DNA of 8,111 nt from UBA1151 sp963579925 (GCA_963579925.1 CAUZJA010000126.1:1-8111); one strand, 5' to 3'; shown: positions 1 to 6,296, counted from the first letter of the stretch. The notes: generated by a model from the letters alone, not told the origin. Made by a program: numbers and translations.

Positions 1-1
1 G

Positions 2-727
2 ATGGACCGCTTCGCCGCCGCCGCAAACGCGGGATTCAAAGGCGTCGAATATCTCTTCCCGTACGACAACGATGCTGGCGAGATCAAAGAAGCACTCGAT
101 GCCAATGGCCTTGAGCAGGTGCTCTTCGACTTCCCCGCTGGCGATTGGGGCGCAGGCGAGCGCGGCATCACGATTCACCCTGATCGCGTCTCGGAATTCC
201 AGGACGGCGTCGGGTCGGCAGTCGAGTACGCACAGGCGCTGGGCTGCACCCGCATTACCGCGCTGGCTGGCAAAGTGCCTGACCACGTCAACCCCATCGA
301 CCTGAGTGACACCTTGATCTCCAACCTTCAGTTCGCAGCAGACGCTGCCGCCAAAGTTGGCGCAACGGTGATGGTGGAGGCGATCAACACTCGCGACATC
401 CCCGGCTTCTTCGTACACCGCACCAACCACGCCCTGCAGGTGATCGACATGGTCGGCCGGGACAACGTGAAGTTGCAGTACGACATTTACCACATGCAGA
501 TCATGGAAGGTGACGTCGCCATCGCCATGGAGACGAACCTCGACAGCATCGGGCACCTCCAACTCGCCGATAACCCCGGACGCCACGAGCCCGGAACAGG
601 CGAGCTCAACTACGACTTCCTGCTGCCGTACATCGACCAGATTGGCTACGATGGCTGGGTTGGTTGCGAGTACGCACCCGCAGGCGACACCGTCGCTGGC
701 CTCGGCTGGACCAAGAAGTACCTCTAG
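2..727 (+). CDS. hyi: Hydroxypyruvate isomerase-like TIM-barrel protein, 5' end outside window
   Basis: Member of the Hyi/OtnI group of the xylose-isomerase-like TIM barrels. Characterised members interconvert hydroxypyruvate and tartronate semialdehyde, or act on related 2-oxo acid sugars, in the cytoplasm. Visible in the 241 residues: the AGERGI loop (about 51-56), VEAINTRDIPGFF with catalytic Glu126, LQYDIYHMQ with metal ligand Asp161, Gln187 in HLQLAD, NPGRHEPGTGE (191-201) and Glu223 in GCEY. Aligned with the complete paralogue downstream, the Met at position 2 matches an internal Leu, so about 17 N-terminal residues, including the true start, lie upstream of the window. The stop is TAG at 725-727. 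It is followed by a REP-like pair and then the paralogue at 894. The fold and family are clear; the exact substrate is not proven, since the family also holds 2-oxo-tetronate isomerases. Confidence 0.88.
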   Translation: MDRFAAAANAGFKGVEYLFPYDNDAGEIKEALDANGLEQVLFDFPAGDWGAGERGITIHPDRVSEFQDGVGSAVEYAQALGCTRITALAGKVPDHVNPIDLSDTLISNLQFAADAAAKVGATVMVEAINTRDIPGFFVHRTNHALQVIDMVGRDNVKLQYDIYHMQIMEGDVAIAMETNLDSIGHLQLADNPGRHEPGTGELNYDFLLPYIDQIGYDGWVGCEYAPAGDTVAGLGWTKKYL

Positions 728-739
728 AATTGCGACTAA

Positions 740-767
740 CGGTAGCGGCGGGTCTAAGACCCGCTCT
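740..767 (+). repeat. REP-like unit, left arm of a BIME-like inverted pair
   Basis: GTAG at 742-745 is followed by a GC-rich palindrome, GCGGGTCT-A-AGACCCGC (748-764). This is the layout described for REP sequences mobilised by RAYT transposases: a GTAG or GGAG tetranucleotide, then an imperfect hairpin. The unit recurs inverted at 848-875. It begins 13 bases after the stop of the upstream gene and has no T-run, so it is not a classical terminator. Confidence 0.75.
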
Positions 768-797
768 CCCCGTGGCACATCAAACAATCACTTGAAA

Positions 798-826
798 TTG
801 AGATAGCAATTACATACGTCTACAGT
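798..826 (+). promoter_or_regulatory. Possible sigma70-type promoter in the BIME spacer
   Basis: TTGAGA (798-803), 17 bases, then TACAGT (821-826), matching the TTGACA/TATAAT consensus at 5 of 6 and 4 of 6 positions. The stretch between the two REP arms (768-847) is more AT-rich than its surroundings. It would give the downstream isomerase gene its own transcript, reading through the right REP arm. Matches of this quality arise by chance, so this is weak. Confidence 0.22.
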
Positions 827-847
827 CTGCACCATTACCGCTTGCGA

Positions 848-875
848 AGAGCGGGTCACAGACCCGCCGCTACCG
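848..875 (-). repeat. REP-like unit, right arm of a BIME-like inverted pair
   Basis: The reverse complement matches the unit at 740-767 over 28 bases except for two adjacent bases (AA versus GT) in the hairpin centre. Its own hairpin is GCGGGTC-ACA-GACCCGC (851-867), and its GTAG end points outwards. The two arms are separated by 80 bases and could pair into one long cruciform or stem. No target-site duplication is evident outside the arms. Confidence 0.75.
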
Positions 876-893
876 AAGGAAAACGAGACTGAA

Positions 894-1676
894 ATGCCGA
901 AATTCGAAGCCAACATCCAGTTCATGTACACGGAGTACGAGCCGCTCGATCGATTCGACAGGGCCGCAGCCGCTGGTTTCACCGGCGTGGAGTGGCAGTC
1001 GCCTTACGACACGCCAATCCCAGACATCGTAGAGCGGCTCCAGAAGAACAACCTGACGCAGGTGCTCATCAACCTGCCCACCATGGATCCGGATTCCGGT
1101 ACAGCGAACCTCGCAATCAATCCTGCGCGCCAGGACGTGTTCAGGGAGCGCGTGGACATGGGTATTGAGTACGCCAAAGGACTGGGCGTACTGTGCGTCA
1201 ATAGCGGCGTTGGCCCGGCTGTCGAAGGCGTGTCGGACGAGGACATGTGGGGCGCGTACGTGGAGAACATCAAATACGCAGCACCGCTGTTCGCAAAGAT
1301 CGGCACCAAGCTCGCAATAGAGCCAATCAACACCCGTGACCAGCCCGGCTTCTTCATCAACACCTCCACAGCTGGAGCGAAAGCCGTAATAGACGTCGGG
1401 CATGAGAATTTCGGTCTTCAGTACGACGTTTACCACATGCAAATAATGGAAGGTGACCTCGCTCCGCACATCGAAGCCAATCTGGACATCATCAGTCACA
1501 TCCAGATCGCCGACACACCCGGCCGCCACGAACCCGGCACCGGCGAGATCAACTACCCGTTCATCTTCAACTACCTCGACAAGATCGGTTACGCCGGCTG
1601 GGTTGGCGCTGAGTACCACCCCATCGGCCACACAGAAGAGGGCCTCGATTGGGTGAAGCCATACCTGCAGGCATGA
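894..1676 (+). CDS. hyi: Second hydroxypyruvate isomerase-like protein, complete (260 aa)
   Basis: Full-length Hyi-type TIM barrel of the usual 255-265 residues. Conserved features: LDRF (18-21), SPYD (36-39), IEPINTRDQPGFF with catalytic Glu143, LQYDVYHMQIMEGD with Asp178, Gln204 in HIQIAD, TPGRHEPGTGE (208-218) and Glu240 in GAEY. The two glutamates fall at the numbering reported for the E. coli enzyme. The ATG at 894 gives the expected MPKFEAN start; GAAGGA at 875-880 is its only nearby Shine-Dalgarno candidate, 13 bases away, which is rather long. It differs from the upstream paralogue at loops around the barrel mouth: WQSPYD instead of YLFPYD, and a loop at 61-77 that lacks the GERG element. 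Its substrate may therefore differ. pgpA follows after 7 bases, suggesting co-transcription. Confidence 0.9.
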   Translation: MPKFEANIQFMYTEYEPLDRFDRAAAAGFTGVEWQSPYDTPIPDIVERLQKNNLTQVLINLPTMDPDSGTANLAINPARQDVFRERVDMGIEYAKGLGVLCVNSGVGPAVEGVSDEDMWGAYVENIKYAAPLFAKIGTKLAIEPINTRDQPGFFINTSTAGAKAVIDVGHENFGLQYDVYHMQIMEGDLAPHIEANLDIISHIQIADTPGRHEPGTGEINYPFIFNYLDKIGYAGWVGAEYHPIGHTEEGLDWVKPYLQA

Positions 1677-1683
1677 GAACTAA

Positions 1684-2178
1684 ATGCCCGGCTTGATTAA
1701 CATCCCACCGAAGCCAGAATCCGCGAAGGACTGGTTCGGTGAGATTGTCGGCACCGGATTCGGCTCGGGCCTCGGCCCAATCGCTCCCGCCACATGGGGT
1801 AGCGCCGCCGCACTGATCGTCTACTTCCTGCTGGGCTTCGATGGCGACACCGTGGGTTTCTGGGTACTCCTCGCGATCACCATCGCCATCGGCATTCCCG
1901 CCGCATCCATCCTCAGCCGACCCGGCGATGAAGACCCCAAACGCGTCGTAATCGACGAGTGGGCGGGCGTCTACGTCACCGTGGCGTTCCTGCCCAACGA
2001 GTGGCAGTGGCTTCTCGCCGGATTCTTCATCTTCAGAGTCCTCGACATCCTCAAACCATGGCCCGCCAACCGCCTTGACGCAATCCACAACGGCTTCGGC
2101 GTGGTCTTCGATGACATCGCCGCCGGTATCTACGGCGCAATAGGCCTCAACGTCATCTACCTGCTCTTCTTCGACTGA
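1684..2178 (+). CDS. pgpA: Phosphatidylglycerophosphatase A (164 aa)
   Basis: Membrane phosphatase that converts phosphatidylglycerophosphate to phosphatidylglycerol, the last step of PG synthesis. Family motifs are all present: GTGFGSGLGPIAPATWGS (23-40), DPKRVVIDEWAG (84-95), FRVLDILKPWPANRLD (117-132) and VFDDIAAGIYG (141-151). Hydrophobic stretches at about 41-52, 58-78, 97-120 and 147-163 fit its multi-pass inner-membrane topology. The length is typical. The ATG lies 7 bases after the preceding stop with no strong Shine-Dalgarno, which points to translational coupling. The next gene starts 1 base after the pgpA stop. Neighbouring genes are carbohydrate-type enzymes, so pgpA is probably a housekeeping passenger in this transcript. 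Confidence 0.93.
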   Translation: MPGLINIPPKPESAKDWFGEIVGTGFGSGLGPIAPATWGSAAALIVYFLLGFDGDTVGFWVLLAITIAIGIPAASILSRPGDEDPKRVVIDEWAGVYVTVAFLPNEWQWLLAGFFIFRVLDILKPWPANRLDAIHNGFGVVFDDIAAGIYGAIGLNVIYLLFFD

Positions 2179-2179
2179 C

Positions 2180-2860
2180 ATGGACCCGCAGTTCGCCGAC
2201 GTGAAGTGGGTCTTCTTCGACTGGGGAGGTGTGCTCAAAGACGAGTTTGAGATCTATCGCCAGATCGCTAAAACATCGACTTCGTTCCTGGCCGATAAGT
2301 CCGTCAATATTGACGAGACAATCCTCTATGAGCGGCTGCTTGTCCTCGAACGACAGGACACCGCAGTTCGCTTGCCGCAAGCACTGGGAGAGCAGGGCGT
2401 TCCCGCCGAGTTGACCGGTGAAGCAACAACTTCCACTGAAACGGCTCCCGCACTGCTCGCGCAGACTCCATATGAAGGCGTATCTGAAGTCATGTCGGCG
2501 CTGGGCGAAAAGTACGGGCTAGGAGTGATTTCCAACGGACGAAACATCGCTCGTACCCTTGAGCTAGAGGATATCGATCACTTCTTTGGCGTCATTGTTG
2601 GATCACTGGAATTTGGATACTCAAAGCCACACCCAATGATTTTTGAGGGTTCTCTAAAACTCGCAGACTGCACTGCTGGTCACGCGGTTATGGTCGGCGA
2701 TCGCCTCGACAAAGACATCGCCGGTGCGAAGCAGGTCGGCATGCTCACGATACGAGCCCGCCAGGGCATATACGCCGATGACGAACCGTCCAACCCGGAT
2801 GAGATCGCAGATGCTGAGATTACAGACATCCGCCAACTGTCAGCGCTGCTGCTGTATTGA
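2180..2860 (+). CDS. HAD-superfamily hydrolase, subfamily IA type (226 aa)
   Basis: Cytoplasmic phosphatase-like Rossmann protein with a cap domain between motifs I and II. Motif I is VFFDWGGVLKDE (11-22), with nucleophile Asp14; the usual second Asp is Gly16, a variation also seen in phosphatases such as YihX (FDLGNV). Motif II is VISNG (Ser118), motif III is YSKPHPMIF (Lys149), and motif IV is MVGDRLDKDI (Asp174, Asp179). The C-terminus has IRARQG followed by a DAEI tail shared with the HAD gene at 4703, showing the two are paralogues. ATG at 2180 lies one base after the pgpA stop, so translation is probably coupled. Its TGA is the outermost triplet of the inverted repeat that follows. A small phosphorylated metabolite is the likely substrate; no specific one can be named. 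Confidence 0.85.
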   Translation: MDPQFADVKWVFFDWGGVLKDEFEIYRQIAKTSTSFLADKSVNIDETILYERLLVLERQDTAVRLPQALGEQGVPAELTGEATTSTETAPALLAQTPYEGVSEVMSALGEKYGLGVISNGRNIARTLELEDIDHFFGVIVGSLEFGYSKPHPMIFEGSLKLADCTAGHAVMVGDRLDKDIAGAKQVGMLTIRARQGIYADDEPSNPDEIADAEITDIRQLSALLLY

Positions 2861-2904
2861 TTTGCCTCCTCGCCCGCCGGGAGAGGATTGAGGTGAGGGG
2901 GCTG
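2858..2904 (+). repeat. Inverted repeat arm L, second REP-like class
   Basis: A 47-base arm that matches the reverse complement of 2937-2983 at 37 of 47 positions, with a 32-base spacer. It begins with the TGA of the HAD gene, continues with a CCTC...GGGAGAGG head that can form its own small hairpin, and ends in a tail reading GGTGAGGGGGCTG. The head-plus-GGTGAGGGG layout resembles repeats often seen between genes in bacterial genomes. It differs in sequence from the pair at 740-875. Confidence 0.7.
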
Positions 2905-2936
2905 TTGCGGGATTCGCTGCGTATCAATAGCCCCAG

Positions 2937-2983
2937 CAGCCCCCTCATCCTAGCCTTCTCCCGGGGGGCGAAGGGACAAATCA
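2937..2983 (-). repeat. Inverted repeat arm R, second REP-like class
   Basis: Partner of 2858-2904. Read on the minus strand it runs TGATTTG, a CCTTC...GAAGG hairpin (2954-2974 on the plus strand), then GGATGAGGGGGCTG. The full pair could fold into a long imperfect stem after the HAD gene. No T-run follows, so any role in ending transcription would not be of the simple intrinsic type. Confidence 0.7.
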
Positions 2984-3065
2984 CCGACATCGGCAGGCGT
3001 AATACCACCCCACGCGGGCCAGTATGATGTCGGAGAATCTCATCGTTCGTGAAGGGTGAAAAAAG
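2984..3065 (+). promoter_or_regulatory. Leader of the GH127-like gene, with inverted repeat and Shine-Dalgarno
   Basis: CCGACATC (2984-2991) recurs inverted as GATGTCGG (3026-3033), and the first copy is itself nearly palindromic (CCGA-CA-TCGG). It could be an operator half-site pair or chance. GAAGGG at 3051-3056 is a good Shine-Dalgarno sequence. The codon 9 bases after it is ATA (3066-3068), in frame with the downstream protein. No clear -35/-10 pair was found. Confidence 0.35.
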
Positions 3066-3128
3066 ATAAAAGTTCAGAACGTCAACACAACTGACCTTTC
3101 AGATGCCATTAGTCTTGGCTGTCGCACA

Positions 3129-4667
3129 ATGTCCAGCGTTTTCAACGCTGATGACGACAACATCCCGTTCTTCGGCTCCCGTGTGCGTCCCGATGCAAGC
3201 CTGAGTTTTAGCCCCAGACACTCGGAATCACACGTCCCCGGCCGCCACCTCAACGCACTGTTGAACGCCGAAAACGCCATCGGCATCACGCTCGATGAGG
3301 CAGCAGTCGAGAAACATGCGAACGCCGCCTTCTACTCATACGGTGGCCCCTTGCCACTGCCACTCAATCGAGCCGAACTCGGTGGTGAGTTGGTGAACTT
3401 CTCTCCCCACAACGTCCGGGAAGGCTTCCATGCGCTCTACGTCCTCGTCGCTTACCGAGACTCAGCGAAAGCACGTGAGATAGCCGAAGCAAGTATCGAA
3501 ACTATCTTTGAGTACTGGGATCCTAAGCAAGATTGGAACGCCGAGGAACTGCGCCTCAAGTACGGCATCATCGTCTACCAAGAGCAGTCGTTCATCGTTG
3601 GTCTGGCAAGGGCGATTGGCCCGCTCGTGAAGTACTTCCGAACTACGGGGCACGGTCGAGCGCTAGAGCTTGCGCTTTTGCTGAAGGACAAAGTCGTCGA
3701 TGGCTGGTTTACGGCCGAAGGTCAGTACAACATTGAGGTCTTCGGCACCCACACGCACTCCACAACGTGCGTGATGTCCGGGCTGGTACAACTGGCCGAT
3801 CTGACCACCGACGCGCCGTTGATGGCCCGCGTAAAGGCGTTTTACGACAACGGCCTGTGGGCGATAAGGGACGAACTGGGCTGGGTGATCGAGAACAACG
3901 CACCCGACGGCAACCCGGACCGCGGCGAGGTCAACAACACGGGCGATATCGTTGAAACGGCATTGATACTTGGACGCTGGGGCCACGTGGATGCCTACCA
4001 GGACGTCGAGCGGATCCTGCGTGGCCATCTGCTGCCATCGCAACTCCGCGACATCTCATTCATCCAAGACCCACCCAATCCGAACAACGAAGATGGCCTG
4101 AGGGACGTAGCAAATCGCCACCTCGGTGCGTTCGGCTTCCCCGCACCCTACGGCCACCAACCCGTAGACGCCGGCGACGACCCCAAGTACCCGGATCAGT
4201 CGGCGCCAGTGGTGAGCTTCAACATGGACATAGTTGGTGGCACCGTGGGCACACTGTGTGAGGTCTATCGCGAGGCGACTCGTGTCGACGCCACCGGCCA
4301 CTCAGTGAACCTGCTCTTCGACCACGAAACAGACGCGATCGCAGTTCGTTCGCCGTATACGCATGATGCACTCGCGATCACAACGAAGTCACCGGGTCCA
4401 CTGCGAGTTCGCATTCCGGCGTGGGCGACACAAGTGCGGGCCACTCTGGCGGGATTGGAGACGCACGGCCTCCAATCAGGCGGCTATCTGCTCTTTTCTG
4501 CGATGCCTGTGGGGCAAGAACTGCGCATTACGTTCGCATTGGAGCCATCGGAGGTCGTGCTGAAGCACCGCACCCGCCAGATTCCCGTTCGCATGCGGGG
4601 TGATGCAGTGGAAGCTATGGAAGACTTCGGAGCAGACCTCACGTTCTTTGAGCCGCTGAGCCAGTAG
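3129..4667 (+). CDS. GH127-like two-domain protein, catalytic cysteines not found; true start probably upstream
   Basis: At least 512 residues: a mostly helical region (about 90-385) suggesting an alpha/alpha barrel, then a beta-rich C-terminal part with the RIPAWA element (428-433) seen in beta-L-arabinofuranosidase-like (GH127/DUF1680-type) proteins. Other visible features are GTHTHSTTCVMSGL (206-219), GDIVETALILGRWG (272-285) and VGGTVGTLCEVY (369-380). Characterised GH127 enzymes use a Glu and three Cys (ETC and CC motifs) for zinc and catalysis. Here the matching segments read ETA and lack CC, so the activity may differ. No signal peptide or membrane segment is seen, which suggests a cytoplasmic protein. 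The first ATG is 3129, but it has no Shine-Dalgarno, and protein-like sequence (VQNVNTTDLSDAISLGCRT) continues in frame back to an ATA at 3066. The stop TAG is 35 bases before the second HAD gene. Family placement is from remembered motifs and is moderate. Confidence 0.6.
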   Translation: MSSVFNADDDNIPFFGSRVRPDASLSFSPRHSESHVPGRHLNALLNAENAIGITLDEAAVEKHANAAFYSYGGPLPLPLNRAELGGELVNFSPHNVREGFHALYVLVAYRDSAKAREIAEASIETIFEYWDPKQDWNAEELRLKYGIIVYQEQSFIVGLARAIGPLVKYFRTTGHGRALELALLLKDKVVDGWFTAEGQYNIEVFGTHTHSTTCVMSGLVQLADLTTDAPLMARVKAFYDNGLWAIRDELGWVIENNAPDGNPDRGEVNNTGDIVETALILGRWGHVDAYQDVERILRGHLLPSQLRDISFIQDPPNPNNEDGLRDVANRHLGAFGFPAPYGHQPVDAGDDPKYPDQSAPVVSFNMDIVGGTVGTLCEVYREATRVDATGHSVNLLFDHETDAIAVRSPYTHDALAITTKSPGPLRVRIPAWATQVRATLAGLETHGLQSGGYLLFSAMPVGQELRITFALEPSEVVLKHRTRQIPVRMRGDAVEAMEDFGADLTFFEPLSQ

Positions 4668-4702
4668 CTGTTTTCCTCTCCACCAACGAAAGGCATCCAA
4701 CG

Positions 4703-5380
4703 GTGAATCAAATATTCAAAGATGTCCGCTGGCTCTTCTTCGACGTCGGCTCCACGCTCATGGACGAGACGGCGGCGCATGAGGCCCGCGGACTACAAGT
4801 CGTAAATGCGATGGCCGATCTGGGCGTTTCGATTACATCTGACGAGTGGGCAGCAGCATACGAAGATGCGTTCTCATGGGCACTGAATCGCATGCTCGAA
4901 CACGCCGTCATGAAGTTGGGACTCACTGAGAGCGACGCCGACGTCGCGCGCAGTAAGACATCGTTTGATCGCTCACTTGAAGTTCCGTACCCGCATGCGC
5001 TTGAGACGGTATCTGCGCTAGCAAGGCACTACAGCGCGGGAATCATCGCCAATCAAGACCCGGGGATGGTCGAACGACTCCGAGTGCTGGGCATAGACCA
5101 ATACTTTGACATTGTTCTGGGATCAGGCGACATCGGCCTCAGCAAACCCAACCCGGAAATCTTTCGCCGTGCACTGCTGCTAAGCGGCTGCCCACCCAAA
5201 CAGACGGCTATGATCGGCGACCGTACCGGGAACGACATCATCCCAGCGAAGACTCTCGGCATGAAGACGATTCGCGTACGCCAGGGATTCACTCATTCAA
5301 TCGAACCAACCTCACAACCAGAACGCCCCGACGCTGAGGTCGAGGCGATTGCCGATTTGGCTGGATTGCTCGGCGGGTGA
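4703..5380 (+). CDS. HAD-superfamily hydrolase, paralogue of the gene at 2180 (225 aa)
   Basis: HAD-IA type hydrolase. Motif I is LFFDVGSTLMDE (11-22): Asp14 nucleophile, Gly16 where a second Asp is usual. A helical cap spans about 25-95. Motif II is GIIANQ, with Ala116 at the usual Ser/Thr position, a form I recall from other HAD proteins. Motif III is LSKPNPEIF (Lys148), and motif IV is MIGDRTGNDI (Asp173, Asp178). It shares with the gene at 2180 the start (F.DV.W.FFD.G), the RQG after motif IV, and a C-terminal DAE...I.DL..LL tail. The start is GTG with AAAGG (4689-4693) 9 bases upstream; no ATG fits as well. It lies 35 bases after the GH127-like gene, so co-transcription is likely. It converges with sucD, 40 bases apart. 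The substrate is unknown. Confidence 0.85.
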   Translation: MNQIFKDVRWLFFDVGSTLMDETAAHEARGLQVVNAMADLGVSITSDEWAAAYEDAFSWALNRMLEHAVMKLGLTESDADVARSKTSFDRSLEVPYPHALETVSALARHYSAGIIANQDPGMVERLRVLGIDQYFDIVLGSGDIGLSKPNPEIFRRALLLSGCPPKQTAMIGDRTGNDIIPAKTLGMKTIRVRQGFTHSIEPTSQPERPDAEVEAIADLAGLLGG

Positions 5381-5415
5381 CTTTCTTCCTCTCTCAGAGG
5401 GAGAGAGGATGTGAC
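5378..5415 (+). repeat. Half-unit of the second REP-like class, with hairpin, between convergent genes
   Basis: TCCTCTCTC (5387-5395), loop AGAGG, GAGAGAGGA (5401-5409): a perfect 9-bp stem. From the stop TGA onward it lines up loosely with the arm starting at 2858 (TGA, T-rich, CCTC, GGGAGAG, GGAT), so it looks like a decayed single unit. It lies between convergent genes and could slow transcription from both sides, but neither side of the stem has a T-run. Confidence 0.5.
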
Positions 5416-5420
5416 GAAAA

Positions 5421-6296
5421 CTACCCCGCCAACACGCCTGCCATTACCTCGCCAATATCGGCTGGGGTCTCAGCGATGTGCGCGCCTGCCTCACGCAGCG
5501 CTGCAATCTTGTTGGACGCTAGCGCTGATGGTCCTGTGACGATCGCTCCAGCGTGGCCCATGCGGCGGCCGGGAGGCGCTGATTGCCCAACTATCGTCGC
5601 CACAACCGGTTTACCCAACTTGTCGGCGATGAACTCCGCAGCTTCCTGCTCGCGCGTTCCGCCAATCTCGCCTAGAAGCACCACCGCCTCAGTGTCATCA
5701 TCGGCGGCAAACAGCTCCAGAACGTCCACGAACGTTGTGCCGTTGATCGGGTCTCCGCCGATGCCCACTACGGACGACTGTCCAATGCCGCGTGAACTCA
5801 ACTGGTCGACTGCCTCGTAGGTCAGCGTTCCGGAACGAGACACTACGCCTACCTTGCCGTGCTTGTGAATAGCTCCCGGCATGATGCCGACTTTCGTCTT
5901 CGTGCCGGGAGTGATCAGGCCGGGGCAGTTGGGGCCAATAAGGCGTGAACCGCTGCCCTCGATGTAGGCTCGTACCTTGACCATGTCCTGGACTGGTACG
6001 CCTTCTGAAATGCAGATAACCAGCGGAATACCCGCATCAATCTGCTCGATAATCGCGTCTGCCGCGCTTGGTGCAGGGACGAAGATGAGTCCCACGTTGG
6101 CCTGCGTCTCCGCGACTGCATCTTTCACGGTCTCAAAGATAGGAACAGCGTCCTCAAACTTCATGCCGGAGCGGTTGGGATGCACGCCTGCGACCATGTT
6201 GGTGCCGTACGTCCGACAAGCGTCGGCGTGGTAGCTGCCTTCTCGGCCAAGGCCCTGAACCAGCAATCGTGTGTTGCCATCGACTAGAACGCTCAT
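5421..6296 (-). CDS. sucD: Succinyl-CoA synthetase alpha subunit (291 aa)
   Basis: Alpha subunit of succinate-CoA ligase (TCA cycle, NDP-dependent, cytoplasmic). It binds CoA and carries the phosphohistidine. Seen: GPNCPG (121-126), VSRSGTLTYEAV (152-163), GIGGDP (178-183), GEIGG (209-213) and GRRMGHAGAIV with active-site His248. The length matches the family. Two N-terminal CoA-site loops are unusual: QGLGREGSYH (14-23) is one residue shorter than the common QGxTGxxGxFH, and GVHPNRSG (37-44) replaces GVTPGKGG. Its ATG (6296-6294) shares its A with the TAA of sucC (TAATG), so the two are translationally coupled. The stop is TAG at 5423-5421. Confidence 0.93.
   Translation of the reverse strand: MSVLVDGNTRLLVQGLGREGSYHADACRTYGTNMVAGVHPNRSGMKFEDAVPIFETVKDAVAETQANVGLIFVPAPSAADAIIEQIDAGIPLVICISEGVPVQDMVKVRAYIEGSGSRLIGPNCPGLITPGTKTKVGIMPGAIHKHGKVGVVSRSGTLTYEAVDQLSSRGIGQSSVVGIGGDPINGTTFVDVLELFAADDDTEAVVLLGEIGGTREQEAAEFIADKLGKPVVATIVGQSAPPGRRMGHAGAIVTGPSALASNKIAALREAGAHIAETPADIGEVMAGVLAG

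Noticed and set aside
740..875. Short CRISPR array or MITE
   Set aside because: Only two units, inverted rather than direct, with no target-site duplication; the GTAG-hairpin form fits a REP pair better.
870..1631. Long minus-strand open frame (253 aa) opposite the second isomerase gene
   Set aside because: It is fully antisense to a clear Hyi-type gene and shows no family motif; Val- and Asp-rich composition is typical of a shadow frame.
1567..2238. Minus-strand open frame (223 aa) opposite pgpA
   Set aside because: Antisense to pgpA, whose motifs are unmistakable; acidic low-complexity translation with no recognisable domain.
3024..3059. ATG ATG at 3024-3029 as start of the GH127-like protein by read-through of TGA
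   Set aside because: It is in frame, but TGA at 3057 ends it after 11 codons, and nothing suggests stop recoding; the overlapping Shine-Dalgarno points to a start further downstream.
5387..5409. Intrinsic bidirectional terminator between the second HAD gene and sucD
   Set aside because: The stem is perfect, but no U-tract follows on either strand; it is better described as a repeat half-unit with possible weak termination activity.
5377..5820. Plus-strand open frame (147 aa) over the sucD 3' end
   Set aside because: Shadow of sucD; Ser/Ala/Pro-rich translation without motifs.
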